Source: Pseudomonas sp. MPC6 (GTDB taxonomy: Bacteria; Pseudomonadota; Gammaproteobacteria; Pseudomonadales; Pseudomonadaceae). Taken from it: DNA of 64,000 nucleotides. The translations under genes were made by a program, and so were the position numbers. The stretch lies in contig NZ_CP034783.1 in NCBI RefSeq assembly GCF_006094435.1, forward strand, positions 5,731,001 through 5,795,000, read 5' to 3'. Under the pieces are notes generated by a model that saw nothing but the letters and a program-made list of their open reading frames with translations, did no database searches and was not told the origin of the DNA. Positions 6,954-17,781 of this stretch are shown piece by piece (the first letter of the stretch is position 1; each line of letters begins with the position of its first letter).

Positions 6954-9483
6954 GTCCGTTCTCCAGAACCGGTGAAGTATCGACCGTTGCCTCGTGGTAC
7001 AACCGCAGTGCCTCGCGCACCTGATCGGCGCTGTCCAGGCCAAGCACTTGCTGGGCGATGGCCTGGCAGTCCGCCAGGTCCACTTCGCGAACCGCGGCCT
7101 TGATCGCCGGAATCAACGGCACGCTCACCGACAGTTCGTCCACGCCGAGGCCCAGCAACAACGGCACCGCCAGGGTCTCGGACGCCATGGCTCCGCACAC
7201 ACCGACCCATTTACCGTGGGTATGGGCGGCCTTGACGGTACTGGCGATCAGGCGCAGCACCGACGGATGGAAGCTGTCGGCCTGAGCGGCCAGGCGCGGG
7301 TGATCGCGGTCCATGGCCAGTGTGTACTGGGTCAGATCGTTGGTGCCGATCGAGAAGAAGTCCACCTCCGGCGCAAACAGGTCGGCCATCAGTGCCGCAG
7401 CCGGCACTTCGATCATGATCCCCAGTTTGGGCAATTCGTCGAGACCCAAAGCCAGTGCTTCTTCCTCCAGCAGCTGGCGGGCCAGTCGCAGCTCCGACAG
7501 CTGCGTGACCATCGGCAGCATGATGTGCAGGCGCGCCAGTCCTGCGCAGGCAAGGATGGCCTTGAACTGATCGCGCAACAGCTGCGGGCGCTCCAGGCAC
7601 AAGCGTATGCCGCGCATGCCGAGGAACGGGTTGGTTTCGCTGTCCATCGGTACGTAGGCCAGGGGTTTGTCGCCGCCGACATCCAGCGTGCGCACCACCA
7701 GACTGCGCGATGGCCCCAGGGCACGCGCGATAGCGCTGTACGTGCCGGCCTGTTCTGCATGGCTCGGCGCGTGGTTGCGATCCAGGTACAGAAACTCCGA
7801 ACGCAGCAGGCCGACGCCCTCGCCGCCCAGGGTCATGGCCTGCTCGGTCTCGCCCAGCGAGGCGACGTTGGCCGTGACTTCGACGTGATGACCGTCACGG
7901 GTGCAGGCGGCCAGCATTGCGTGTGCCAGGACATGCTGATGGCGTTGCTCCTGGCGCTGACGATCGACCCGCAGTTGCTCGATGGCGGCCAGTTCCGGGT
8001 CCAGGTGCAGCTCGCCCTTGTCGGCGTCGAGCAACACCAGGCTGCCGTTCCTCAGCGCCAGTACCTGGGCGGGCAACCCGCAGATCGCCGGCAAACCGGC
8101 AGCCCGTGCGAGAATCGCGACGTGACTGGTGGCGCCACCACCGACCGTGGCAAACCCCAGGACCTTGCGGGTATCGAGCCCGGCGGTCTGGGATGGTGTC
8201 AATTGATCGGCAATCAGGATCGCCCCTTCAGGCAATTCAATTGCTTGATCCTGCACGCCGAGGATCAGCTTCAGCACCCGCTGGCCGACATCCACCAGGT
8301 CCGCCGCCCGTTCGGCCAGCAATGCACTGCCCAGGCCCTTGAACAAGGCTGCCGTTGCCTCGGTCGCTGCGCGCCAGGCAAACGCCGCGCTCTTGCCGGC
8401 GCTGATCAGCGCTTCGGCCTGATCCAGCAGACTCGGGTCTTCGAGCAGTGCCTGATGGGCCTTGAAGATCTCTGCCTGAGCATCCCCGGTGGCCTTGTCA
8501 CGCAACTGCTGCAACGCCAGGGCCGCCTGAGCCAAGGCACGAGCGAGCTGCTCGCGCTCAGCCTGCGCTCCCCTGCCGGGCTCGCTCACCTCAAGCGTTT
8601 GCTCGGCGATCTGCACCACCTGACCAAAGCCCGACCCCGGTGATGCGCACACGCCGCGCAACACCTTCAACGATGAAGGCTCCAGCGCCTCGACTGGCGT
8701 TGGCACCGCCACTGTTTCCCCACAGCCCCCGGTCAGCAATGCCGCCAGCGTACTGATCGCCTCTTCCGCATCCCGGCCCGCCGCACTGACTTGCACGATG
8801 TCGCCAAAGGCCGTCTGCAACGCCATGATCGCCACCAGGGATTTGGCGTTCGCGCTCTCCTGGTGTTTATGCAGGTGAATACTCGCCGAAAAGCCTTTGG
8901 CAGCCTGGGCGAATACCGCGGCAGGACGGGCGTGCAAGCCGTTCGGGTTGGCCAGTGTCACTGGCTTGGAGAACAGCGCCTCGCCCTCTTCCGGCACCGG
9001 CTCATCGGCTGTCTGCTCCTCGGGATGCACGCTCAGCAGCGGCTGGCCCCCTTCCACCCTACCCGTCTGCGGCACTAACCAGGTGAAGGGCTCACCACTG
9101 ACCACCAGCATCAGGGTCAACAAGCTGCGGGCGTGCAAGGCGAGGTAATCGGCATCGAACTCGATCAGCGCCTGCCCCGCCTCGATCCGCTGGCCTTCCT
9201 CCACCAACCGGGTGAACCCCTTGCCGGCCAGGTTCACCGTGTCGAGCCCGATGTGCATCAACACCTGCACGCCATTGTCGTCGGTGATGCCGACGGCGTG
9301 CCCGCTGTCCTGCACATTGCTGACCACTCCGGCCAACGGTGCGCACAGGGTTTGCGAGGTCGGATCGATGCACAGGCCGTCGCCAATCACGCGACTCGAG
9401 AATACCGGGTCCGGCACCTGGTCCAGCGGCATCAGCACGCCGGACAAAGGTGCCAGCAGTTGCAATTGTTGGGGTGTGGCCAT
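6946..9483 (-). CDS. Fused PTS phosphotransferase EIIA(Glc)-HPr-EI
   Basis: This single 845-residue protein holds the soluble phosphorelay for sugar uptake. Residues about 1-150 are an EIIA(Glc) domain (active histidine in VLMHIGLDTV); about 170-255 are HPr (NPNGLHARPAAVF, phospho-His in GLHARP); the remainder is enzyme I, with the phosphohistidine loop GGATSHVAILARAAG, the PEP-binding segment LDVGGDKPLAY and the C-terminal VCGAMASE. Phosphate runs PEP to EI to HPr to EIIA and then to the EIIB domain of a permease, here most likely TreB. The start at 9483 gives MATPQQLQL; upstream in-frame codons lie in the intergenic region. Confidence 0.92.
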   Translation of the reverse strand: MATPQQLQLLAPLSGVLMPLDQVPDPVFSSRVIGDGLCIDPTSQTLCAPLAGVVSNVQDSGHAVGITDDNGVQVLMHIGLDTVNLAGKGFTRLVEEGQRIEAGQALIEFDADYLALHARSLLTLMLVVSGEPFTWLVPQTGRVEGGQPLLSVHPEEQTADEPVPEEGEALFSKPVTLANPNGLHARPAAVFAQAAKGFSASIHLHKHQESANAKSLVAIMALQTAFGDIVQVSAAGRDAEEAISTLAALLTGGCGETVAVPTPVEALEPSSLKVLRGVCASPGSGFGQVVQIAEQTLEVSEPGRGAQAEREQLARALAQAALALQQLRDKATGDAQAEIFKAHQALLEDPSLLDQAEALISAGKSAAFAWRAATEATAALFKGLGSALLAERAADLVDVGQRVLKLILGVQDQAIELPEGAILIADQLTPSQTAGLDTRKVLGFATVGGGATSHVAILARAAGLPAICGLPAQVLALRNGSLVLLDADKGELHLDPELAAIEQLRVDRQRQEQRHQHVLAHAMLAACTRDGHHVEVTANVASLGETEQAMTLGGEGVGLLRSEFLYLDRNHAPSHAEQAGTYSAIARALGPSRSLVVRTLDVGGDKPLAYVPMDSETNPFLGMRGIRLCLERPQLLRDQFKAILACAGLARLHIMLPMVTQLSELRLARQLLEEEALALGLDELPKLGIMIEVPAAALMADLFAPEVDFFSIGTNDLTQYTLAMDRDHPRLAAQADSFHPSVLRLIASTVKAAHTHGKWVGVCGAMASETLAVPLLLGLGVDELSVSVPLIPAIKAAVREVDLADCQAIAQQVLGLDSADQVREALRLYHEATVDTSPVLENGHV

Positions 9484-9550
9484 GACGTCACCTGCTGTTT
9501 CGTTCTTTATAAAAGACGCTTGCGATCTCGTGGTACCGGTTATTCGGCGT

Positions 9551-10870
<1,320 letters not shown>

Positions 10871-10881
10871 TTAGTGCTCGG

Positions 10882-12528
10882 TCAGTCGGTCAGGTGCAAT
10901 ACCAGCGACTCATAAGGCCGCAAGGAGACCTCCCGGTTTCGTGGCGGACAGTCCGGGTAGTTGCTGATGACCAGACGTTGGGCCATCGCCTCGCTGATCA
11001 CTTCTTCCGGCAACAGGACTTCGCAGGGCGTGCCGTAGAAGTTGTTCAGCACCAGCAATCGTTCGCCCTGGCCTTCACGCACATACACCCAGAGTTGTGG
11101 ATGTTCAGGCAGCAATTGCCGGTATACACCGTCGGAAATCAGCGCTTCGGTTCGACGCAAGGCGATCAGCTGACGGTAGTGATGCAGCACGGAATCCGGG
11201 TCATCGAGTTGGGTGGCGACGTTGATCTGTGCCGAGTTGGCCGGCACGCCGATCCAGGGCTCGGCCGCGCTGAAGCCTGCGTTCGGCTCGGCGTTCCAGT
11301 GCATCGGCGTACGACCGTTGTCCCGGGACTTCTGCATGATCGCCGCCATGTTGTCGGCGTCACTGGTGCCCGCCTCGCGCTTGAGCCGGAAGATATTCAG
11401 CGTCTCGACATCGCGGTACTGATCGATGTGATCGAAACCCGGATTGGTCATGCCCAATTCCTCGCCCTGGTACACGAATGGCGTGCCTTGGAGGAAATGC
11501 AGCGCTGTGCCGAGCATCTTCGCCGACATCACCCGATATTCGCCGTCATGGCCAAAACGCGAGACCACCCGTGGCTGGTCGTGGTTACACCAGAACAGCG
11601 CATTCCAGCCACCACCCGCCTGCATGCCGGTCTGCCAGTCGGAGAGGATGCGCTTGAGTTCAAGGAAGTCGTAGTCGGCGCGAATCCATTTCTGCAGGTT
11701 CGGGTAATCGACCTTCAGGTGATGGAAGTTGAAGGTCATCGACAGTTCTTTCGACTCCGGCCGCGAGTAACGAATGCAGTGTTCCAGGCTGGTGGACGAC
11801 ATCTCGCCAACGTTGATCAGGTCATGGCCTTCGAACACCTCGCGGTGCATTTGCTGCAGGTATTCATGCACGTTCGGGCCGTCGGTATAGAAGCGTCGAC
11901 CGTCGCTGTCGTCGTCGGGGAAATCCGCCGGTTTAGAGATCAGGTTGATCACGTCCAGACGGAATCCGCCCACGCCCTTGTCCCGCCAGAAACGCATCAT
12001 CTTGAAGACTTCGGCGCGCACCTTGGGGTTGTCCCAGTTCAGGTCGGCCTGGGTGTGGTCGAACAGGTGCAGGAAGTACTGACCGGTCTGCGCCTCGTAC
12101 TCCCAGGCCGAACCACCGAACTTGGATTCCCACTTGTTCGGCTGGTCGCGCCAGATATAGAAGTCGCGGTACGGGTTGTCGAGGCTGCTGCGGGCCTGCT
12201 GGAACCAGCTGTGCTCGATGGAGGTGTGGTTGACCACGATATCGAGCATCAGCTTGATCCCGCGCTTGCCGGCCTCGGCGATCAGCAACTCGCAATCGGC
12301 CATGGTCCCGTAGCTCGGATCGATGGCGTAGTAATCGCTGATGTCGTAACCGTTGTCGCGCTGGGGCGAACGCAGGAACGGGGTGATCCACAGGCAGTCG
12401 ACGCCCAGCCAGTGCAGGTAGTCGAGCTTGGCCACGACGCCGAGCAAATCACCCGTGGGGTTGCCGGCGTGGCTGTGGAAACTTTTCGGGTAGATCTGGT
12501 AGATCACCGAACGTTGCCAGTCTTGCAT
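10882..12528 (-). CDS. treC: Trehalose-6-phosphate hydrolase TreC
   Basis: TreC splits trehalose 6-phosphate, delivered by the PTS, into glucose and glucose 6-phosphate in the cytoplasm. The 548-residue sequence is a GH13 enzyme: DIVVNHTS (about residues 95-102), GGFRLDVIN with the nucleophile Asp (about 193-201), GEMSS with the acid/base Glu (about 243), and WCNHDQPR (about 313-320). The N-terminus WQRSVIYQIYPKSF is typical of phosphotrehalases and oligo-1,6-glucosidases; the presence of treB and treR alongside favours TreC. A REP pair separates it from treB. Confidence 0.93.
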   Translation of the reverse strand: MQDWQRSVIYQIYPKSFHSHAGNPTGDLLGVVAKLDYLHWLGVDCLWITPFLRSPQRDNGYDISDYYAIDPSYGTMADCELLIAEAGKRGIKLMLDIVVNHTSIEHSWFQQARSSLDNPYRDFYIWRDQPNKWESKFGGSAWEYEAQTGQYFLHLFDHTQADLNWDNPKVRAEVFKMMRFWRDKGVGGFRLDVINLISKPADFPDDDSDGRRFYTDGPNVHEYLQQMHREVFEGHDLINVGEMSSTSLEHCIRYSRPESKELSMTFNFHHLKVDYPNLQKWIRADYDFLELKRILSDWQTGMQAGGGWNALFWCNHDQPRVVSRFGHDGEYRVMSAKMLGTALHFLQGTPFVYQGEELGMTNPGFDHIDQYRDVETLNIFRLKREAGTSDADNMAAIMQKSRDNGRTPMHWNAEPNAGFSAAEPWIGVPANSAQINVATQLDDPDSVLHHYRQLIALRRTEALISDGVYRQLLPEHPQLWVYVREGQGERLLVLNNFYGTPCEVLLPEEVISEAMAQRLVISNYPDCPPRNREVSLRPYESLVLHLTD

Positions 12529-12568
12529 GGCGCTATTCCTTCAGTAAGTTTTGTATCGGCCTTGAGAG

Positions 12569-12640
12569 CCTCTTCGCTGGCAAGCCAGCTCCTACAGGTG
12601 ATCGCGTTCCCCTGTGGGAGCGAGCCTGCTCGCGAATGCG
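12569..12640. repeat. REP pair of two different types
   Basis: A copy of the type cttcgctggcaagccagctc is followed in inverse orientation by one of the type ctgtgggagcgagcctgctc, between treC and treB. Confidence 0.8.
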
Positions 12641-12645
12641 ATCTG

Positions 12646-14088
12646 TCAGGCGACCCGATAGCCCGGCCGGACAATCTTCATGCTCAACCCGCAGGTCAGA
12701 ACAAACGGCACGACCACGGCAATCACCATCCCGATCACGAACATCGGAATGAACTGCGGAATGATCGAAATAAAGCCGGGCAAGCCCCCGACGCCGATGG
12801 CCGAGGCCTGGACCTTGTTCAGCGACAGGAAGATGCACCCCAGGGCCGAGCCGATCAACGCCGCATAAAACGGAAACTTGTAGCGCAGGTTGACCCCGAA
12901 CATGGCCGGTTCGGTGATGCCGAAGTAAGCGGAAATCGCCGAGGTCGAGGCCATGCTCTTGTCCCGCACATTACGGGTCATGTAGAACACCGCCAGTGCC
13001 GCGCTGCCCTGGGCGAGGTTGGACATGACGATCATCGGCCAGATGAACGTCCCGCCCTGGGTGGAGATCAGTTGCAAGTCGACCGCGAGAAACATGTGAT
13101 GCATGCCGGTGATCACCAGCGGCGCATACAGCAGACCGAAAATCGTCCCGCCGACCATCGGTGCCAGGTCGAACAGCATGACTACGCCTTCGGTGATGAG
13201 GATGCCCAGGTGTCGCGTCACCGGACCGATCACGGCCAGCGCCAGCACGCCGGTGACGACAATGGTGGTGATCGGCACCACCAGCAATTGCACCGCGTTC
13301 GGCACCCGCGCCCGCAGCCATTTCTCGATGACGCTCATCACGTAGGCCGCCAGCAGGATCGGCAGGATCTGCCCTTGGTAACCGACCTTCTCGATCTGGA
13401 ACAAGCCGAGGATGTCGAAGTACGGCAGGCTTTGCCCTTCCAGCCCGGCCACCGCCTTGCCGTAGTTCCAGGCGTTGAGCAGATCGGGATGCACCAGCAT
13501 CAGGCCGAGCACGATGCCGAGGATTTCGCTGCCGCCGAACCGCTTGGCCGCCGACCAGCCCACCAGTGCCGGGAGAAACACGAACGAGGTGTTGGCCATC
13601 AGGTTGATCAGGCTCCAGAGCCCGTCAAGCTTGGGGTAGGCGTCCAGCAAGGTCTGGCCCTCGATGAACATGCCCCTGGCGCCGATCAGATTGTTGATGC
13701 CCATCAGCAGGCCGGCAATGATCAGCGCCGGCAGGATCGGCATGAACACATCGGAAAACACCCGCACCAGCCGTTGCATGGCGTTGATCTTGTCGGCGCT
13801 TTTCTGTTTGACGTCGGCGATGGTTGACGCCGCGAGACCGGTTTGACGGCGCAATTCGGCGTAGACCTTTTCCACCTCGCCGGGACCGATGACCACCTGG
13901 AACAGGCCACCGGTGAAGAACGACCCCTTGACCAGGTCAATCTGGTTCAGCGTGGCGCTGTTGACCAGGCTCGGGTCCTTGAGGGCCAGGCGCAGCCGTG
14001 TGACACAGTGCGCGGCCTGCTCGAGGTTGTCGCTGCCGCCGAGGCTTTGCAGCAGCTCGGTGACGATGTTCGGATAGTCGTGGCTCAT
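12646..14088 (-). CDS. treB: PTS trehalose transporter EIIBC, TreB
   Basis: A 480-residue membrane permease that imports trehalose and phosphorylates it to trehalose 6-phosphate. Residues about 1-85 form the EIIB domain with its phosphorylated cysteine in AAHCVTRLRLAL (about residue 29). The remainder is the EIIC domain, about ten transmembrane segments, with the conserved GITEPAMFGVNLRYKFPF (about 380-397). There is no EIIA domain, so EIIA must be supplied by the fused EIIA-HPr-EI protein of this locus. The ATG at 14088 has GGAAGA upstream. Expression is probably controlled by TreR through the boxes at 14143-14184. Confidence 0.94.
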   Translation of the reverse strand: MSHDYPNIVTELLQSLGGSDNLEQAAHCVTRLRLALKDPSLVNSATLNQIDLVKGSFFTGGLFQVVIGPGEVEKVYAELRRQTGLAASTIADVKQKSADKINAMQRLVRVFSDVFMPILPALIIAGLLMGINNLIGARGMFIEGQTLLDAYPKLDGLWSLINLMANTSFVFLPALVGWSAAKRFGGSEILGIVLGLMLVHPDLLNAWNYGKAVAGLEGQSLPYFDILGLFQIEKVGYQGQILPILLAAYVMSVIEKWLRARVPNAVQLLVVPITTIVVTGVLALAVIGPVTRHLGILITEGVVMLFDLAPMVGGTIFGLLYAPLVITGMHHMFLAVDLQLISTQGGTFIWPMIVMSNLAQGSAALAVFYMTRNVRDKSMASTSAISAYFGITEPAMFGVNLRYKFPFYAALIGSALGCIFLSLNKVQASAIGVGGLPGFISIIPQFIPMFVIGMVIAVVVPFVLTCGLSMKIVRPGYRVA

Positions 14089-14142
14089 GCTTGGTCTTCC
14101 GCTGTAGTTTTTTGTTATTGGCAGCACGCCGAGATGAAAAGT

Positions 14143-14184
14143 ACTCGTCTGTACGAGTTAAAGCAACAACTCGTACAGACGAGT
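14143..14184. promoter_or_regulatory. Two mirrored 16-bp boxes, probable TreR operators
   Basis: ACTCGTCTGTACGAGT (14143-14158) and its exact reverse complement ACTCGTACAGACGAGT (14169-14184) are ten bases apart. Each box is itself a palindrome of ACTCGT and ACGAGT arms around CTGT or ACAG, with 26 bases between box starts. They sit 55-96 bases upstream of the treB start in the treR-treB divergent region, the expected place for a GntR-family repressor responding to trehalose 6-phosphate. The binding protein is inferred. Confidence 0.8.
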
Positions 14185-14327
14185 CTCAATTTGTTTAAAA
14201 TCTCCTAAACCCGTAGACGATGAAATTTCCTACACCCATATGGGAAGAAATCCAAACCTGCATGGACAATTCCCTACCCCGCCCTTAAGGTTCAAACCCT
14301 TGAGCATTGCGGCACAGAGCCATTCCC

Positions 14328-15032
14328 ATGAGTAAATACAACCAGATCTACAGCGATCTGCTTGCCAGTATCACCACCGAACGTCTGGAACGCGGAGCGC
14401 GGCTGCCTTCCGAAACCGAACTGATGGACAGCTACCAGGCCAGTCGCGGCACCGTGCGCAAAGCCATCGAACAGCTTCAGGAGCGCGGTTTCGCCCAGAA
14501 GGTCCACGGCAAAGGCACCTTCGTGCTGTCGACCAACCCGATCGAATTTCAGCTCGGGGGCATTGTCAGCTTCCAGGAGACCCACCCGCGGCTGGGCAAC
14601 GACGTCAGCACCGAGGTGGTGGAGTTCACCCAACTGCCCCTTGAAGGTGCTCTGCTGGAACACATCCAGGCAGAAGAAGGCAGCCTGATCACCCGGATCA
14701 AGCGAGTGCGGCGGATCGACGGCAAACGGGTGATCCTCGACATCAACCATTTCGTCAGCGGCGTGATTCCCGGACTGTCCCGCGACATCGCCGAGCACTC
14801 GATCTACGCCTTCATCGAGCAGACCCTGCAGCTGCAAATCGCCTATGCCCAGCGCACCATCGAAGCGGTGCCTCGCAGCAAGGACGACCAGCAACACCTG
14901 GACCTGGATGGCCAGAGCCATGTGATCGTCGTTAGCAACCAGACGTTTTTGCAGGATGGCAGGCAGTTCGAGTACACCGAATCGCGGCATACCCTGGACA
15001 AGTTCTACTTTTCGGATGTGGCGCGGCGCTGA
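14328..15032 (+). CDS. treR: GntR/UTRA family trehalose operon repressor TreR
   Basis: The 234-residue regulator has an N-terminal winged helix of the GntR type (RLPSETELMDSYQASRGTVR, about residues 25-44, then KVHGKGTFVL), followed by a UTRA ligand-binding domain of the HutC subfamily (for example LITRIKRVRRIDGKRVI, about 121-137). It is divergent from treB and faces the mirrored boxes at 14143-14184. Family knowledge suggests that it represses treBC and is released by trehalose 6-phosphate. The ATG at 14328 is preferred over an in-frame codon seven residues upstream because it matches the family N-terminus MSKYNQIYSDLL. Confidence 0.9.
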   Translation: MSKYNQIYSDLLASITTERLERGARLPSETELMDSYQASRGTVRKAIEQLQERGFAQKVHGKGTFVLSTNPIEFQLGGIVSFQETHPRLGNDVSTEVVEFTQLPLEGALLEHIQAEEGSLITRIKRVRRIDGKRVILDINHFVSGVIPGLSRDIAEHSIYAFIEQTLQLQIAYAQRTIEAVPRSKDDQQHLDLDGQSHVIVVSNQTFLQDGRQFEYTESRHTLDKFYFSDVARR

Positions 15033-15042
15033 AAGGGTAACG

Positions 15043-15561
15043 TCAAACCAGGGCCTGCCACTCGGCGCCCAGGGCGACGACCCGGCGCGATTCCTTGACC
15101 AGATTGACGCTTTGCGCGATACGGGCAACCTCGATGACCGGTTGTTCAAGGTGGTAGCCACCCTTGGCATCCAGCCAGCTCAGTACCTCAGCCAGGTGCC
15201 AGACCGATGCCTTGCCCTCATGCACGGCCAACGGGAAGCTGCTGCCATGAGTGAGCATCAGTTTGCGCATGTTCTGCCGCGAAACGCCGACGATGTCGGC
15301 AATGTCCGTCAGGCCGACGAAGTCGGGTGCAACCTCCACCAGGCGCGCCTCAGGGATGATGCGCTTGACGTCCACCAGCGCGCTCAACAACGCCGCTTCG
15401 GCAGTCTCCGCCTCGCGGGTAAACTCCAAGGCCAGTCGGCCGGGCAATCCGACACCGACCAATGCGTCATCGCATCCTTCGGCGTACAACCGTTCGATCA
15501 ATACGTCAGGATCGCTATCGCCCTGCGCTAATTGATACTTGAGGGTGAATATGTAGTCCAT
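15043..15561 (-). CDS. Helix-turn-helix protein, putative antitoxin partner of the upstream gene
   Basis: A protein of 172 residues in two parts. Residues about 1-75 look like a small alpha/beta domain (YIFTLKYQL, then RLALEFTREAETAEAALLSA). Residues about 80-135 contain a helix-turn-helix: GLTDIADIVGVSRQNMRKLM followed by VWHLAEVLSWL, like MerR/AlpA-type DNA-binding segments. AAGGAG lies seven bases before the ATG. It starts four bases after the stop of the small upstream gene, in the same order as hicA-hicB. The antitoxin role is inferred from architecture and position; a plain transcription regulator is the alternative. Confidence 0.6.
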   Translation of the reverse strand: MDYIFTLKYQLAQGDSDPDVLIERLYAEGCDDALVGVGLPGRLALEFTREAETAEAALLSALVDVKRIIPEARLVEVAPDFVGLTDIADIVGVSRQNMRKLMLTHGSSFPLAVHEGKASVWHLAEVLSWLDAKGGYHLEQPVIEVARIAQSVNLVKESRRVVALGAEWQALV

Positions 15562-15565
15562 TGAA

Positions 15566-15844
15566 TTACTCCTTGAGTCGAGGTGCCGACGTCCCGTCGA
15601 TCACCTGTTGCGTCGTACAGTTATCGACCACACGCCGCAATGCCCTCGCGTGGTTGAAAGGATTCCTCGGCGTGCTGCACACACTGGTGATACAAAATTC
15701 GCCACAGCGACAGAGGTCATGCCTGAATGGGCAGTAGATCTTTCCCCAGGCGTGACTACCGCCGACTTCTATTCGCCAGCCTCGCTCTTCAGCGTGACGC
15801 AGGGCCATTTCGATTTCTTTTTTCGGGTGAGATGCACGAGCCAT
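15566..15844 (-). CDS. Small cysteine-rich protein, HicA-like toxin candidate
   Basis: The product has 92 residues. Its N-terminus HPKKEIEMALRHAEERGW, then RIEVGGSHAWGK, resembles the HicA mRNA interferase layout of a helix, a GW turn and a GSH motif, where the histidine is catalytic. Unlike classical HicA it continues with five cysteines in 16 residues (YCPFRHDLCRCGEFC and VCSTP), a possible metal site, and then HARALRRVVDNC. GGAGG stands six bases before the ATG. It is the first gene of a two-gene unit; a palindrome lies 31 bases upstream of its start. Confidence 0.6.
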   Translation of the reverse strand: MARASHPKKEIEMALRHAEERGWRIEVGGSHAWGKIYCPFRHDLCRCGEFCITSVCSTPRNPFNHARALRRVVDNCTTQQVIDGTSAPRLKE

Positions 15845-15875
15845 CCATAGCCTCCAGTCTCCGCAGTATTTATAA

Positions 15876-15893
15876 GGTTGTCAACTGACAACC
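15876..15893. promoter_or_regulatory. Perfect 18-bp palindrome, probable operator of the two-gene unit
   Basis: GGTTGTCA-AC-TGACAACC is a perfect inverted repeat. On the minus strand it is followed directly by TTATAAATACT, whose TATAAA would serve as a -10 element, so a protein bound to the palindrome would cover the promoter spacer. No good -35 hexamer is visible at 17 bases. Autorepression by the helix-turn-helix partner is inferred. Confidence 0.6.
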
Positions 15894-16085
15894 ATGAACA
15901 AAAATCTCCCTGCACTCTTCGAGCGGCAAAAACAGCCCGGACAGGTCTGGAAGATTGTCCCTAAGAGAGTACAGACGCGGCTGAGAATGGGGGATGACGC
16001 ATGTCTTTCAGGTCATTGCCAAGGTATTTTCTGCTTACACATAACCTGGTCTGCGCCGTGATTTTTTGCCTGGCCGAATAAAACA

Positions 16086-16109
16086 AAACCCCGGCCTGGG
16101 CCGGGGTTT
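16086..16109 (-). terminator. Rho-independent terminator of guaA
   Basis: An 11-base-pair GC-rich stem (AAACCCCGGCC / GGCCGGGGTTT) with a two-base centre is followed on the minus strand by TTGTTTTATT, 45 bases after the guaA stop. Confidence 0.9.
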
Positions 16110-16153
16110 GGTTTATCGGTCAACGCTCTGTTTGCCGGAGCGCCAGCGCGGGA

Positions 16154-17731
16154 TTACTCCCACTCGATGGTCGCTGGCGGCTTGCTCGACACGTCGTACG
16201 TGACGCGGGAGATGCCTTCGATTTCATTGATGATCCGGCCGGAAACAGTTTCCAGCAGTTCGTAAGGCAGGTGTGCCCAACGCGCGGTCATGAAGTCGAT
16301 GGTTTCCACGGCACGCAGGGCCACGACCCAGGCGTAACGACGGCCATCGCCGACAACGCCAACCGATTTCACCGGCTGGAACACCACGAAAGCCTGGCTG
16401 ACCTTGTGGTACCAGTCGGCCTTGCGCAGTTCTTCGATGAAGATGTGGTCGGCGCGACGCAGCAGGTCGGCGTATTCCTTCTTCACTTCACCGAGGATTC
16501 GCACGCCCAGGCCCGGGCCCGGGAACGGGTGACGGTAGACCATGTCGTACGGCAGGCCGAGTTCCAGGCCCAGACGACGGACTTCGTCCTTGAACAGCTC
16601 GCGCAGGGGTTCAACCAGCTTGAGGTTCATTTCTTCCGGCAGGCCGCCCACGTTGTGGTGCGACTTGATCACGTGGGCCTTGCCGCTTTTGGCGCCAGCC
16701 GACTCGATCACGTCCGGGTAGATGGTGCCCTGGGCGAGGTACTTGATGTTGTCCAGGTTGTTGGACTGGGCATCGAAGACGTCGATGAAGGTACGGCCGA
16801 TGATCTTGCGCTTCTTCTCCGGGTCGCTTTCGCCAGCCAGGTTGTTCAGGAACTGCTCTTCGGCGTTGGCGCGGATCACCTTGACGCCCATGTTCTCGGC
16901 GAACATGGCCATCACTTGCTCGCCTTCGTGCAGACGCAGCAGGCCGTTGTCGACGAAGACGCAGGTCAGCTGGTCGCCGATGGCTTTGTGCAGCAGCGCG
17001 GCAACCACCGAGGAGTCAACGCCGCCGGACAGGCCGAGCAAAACGTTGTCGGTGCCGACCTGGGCGCGAATGTTGGCGATGGCGTCTTCAGCGATTTTCG
17101 AAGGCGTCCACAGGGCTTCGCAGCCGCAGATGTCGAGGATGAAGCGCGAGAGGATGCGACCGCCCTGCTTGGTGTGGGTCACTTCCGGGTGGAACTGCAC
17201 GCCGTAGTAGCCGCGCGCGTCGTCGAACATGCCGGCGATCGGGCAGCTCGGGGTGCTGGCCAGGATGTGGAAGTCTTCCGGCATCCTGGTGACCTTGTCA
17301 CCGTGGCTCATCCACACGTCGAGGCCGAACAGGCCATCGGCGTCGATGTGGTCTTCGATGCCGTCGAGCAGGCGGCTCTTGCCGACCACGTCAACGCGGG
17401 CGTAACCGAACTCACGCAGCTCGGAACCTTCGACCTTGCCACCCAGCTGTTCAGCCATGGTCTGCATGCCGTAGCAGATACCGAAGACCGGTACGCCCAG
17501 GTCAAACACCGCTTGCGGGCAGCGCGGGCTGTCGGCGACGTGCACGGACTCGGGGCCGCCGGCGAGAATGACGCCTTTTGGAGCGAATTCGCGAATCGCT
17601 TCGTCATCCATGTCGAACGGATGCAGTTCGCAGTACACGCCGATTTCACGCACGCGGCGGGCGATCAGCTGGGTGTACTGGGAACCGAAATCGAGGATCA
17701 GGATGCGGTGAGCGTGAATGTCGAGGGCCAT
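16154..17731 (-). CDS. guaA: GMP synthase (glutamine-hydrolysing)
   Basis: GuaA converts XMP to GMP with ATP and glutamine, the last step of guanine nucleotide synthesis. The 525-residue protein has the class I glutamine amidotransferase domain (nucleophile in GICYGMQTM, about residue 86; FHPEVTH, about 180), the ATP pyrophosphatase P-loop [16 protein letters not shown] (about 235-250), and the dimerisation domain ending in PPATIEWE. It lies 98 bases downstream of guaB on the same strand, the usual guaBA operon; an eight-pair hairpin occupies the gap. Confidence 0.97.
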   Translation of the reverse strand: MALDIHAHRILILDFGSQYTQLIARRVREIGVYCELHPFDMDDEAIREFAPKGVILAGGPESVHVADSPRCPQAVFDLGVPVFGICYGMQTMAEQLGGKVEGSELREFGYARVDVVGKSRLLDGIEDHIDADGLFGLDVWMSHGDKVTRMPEDFHILASTPSCPIAGMFDDARGYYGVQFHPEVTHTKQGGRILSRFILDICGCEALWTPSKIAEDAIANIRAQVGTDNVLLGLSGGVDSSVVAALLHKAIGDQLTCVFVDNGLLRLHEGEQVMAMFAENMGVKVIRANAEEQFLNNLAGESDPEKKRKIIGRTFIDVFDAQSNNLDNIKYLAQGTIYPDVIESAGAKSGKAHVIKSHHNVGGLPEEMNLKLVEPLRELFKDEVRRLGLELGLPYDMVYRHPFPGPGLGVRILGEVKKEYADLLRRADHIFIEELRKADWYHKVSQAFVVFQPVKSVGVVGDGRRYAWVVALRAVETIDFMTARWAHLPYELLETVSGRIINEIEGISRVTYDVSSKPPATIEWE

Positions 17732-17781
17732 GATTCAGTCTCGTCTAGAAATTCAGAAACAGTCGTGATTCAGAAACAACT

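Larger units (their letters stand above)
15845..16153. other. Intergenic region between the hicAB-like unit and guaA
   Basis: It holds the ribosome site, -10 element and palindrome of the hicAB-like unit (15845-15893) and the guaA terminator (16086-16109). Between about 15895 and 16080 I see no gene, repeat or convincing promoter. Confidence 0.6.
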
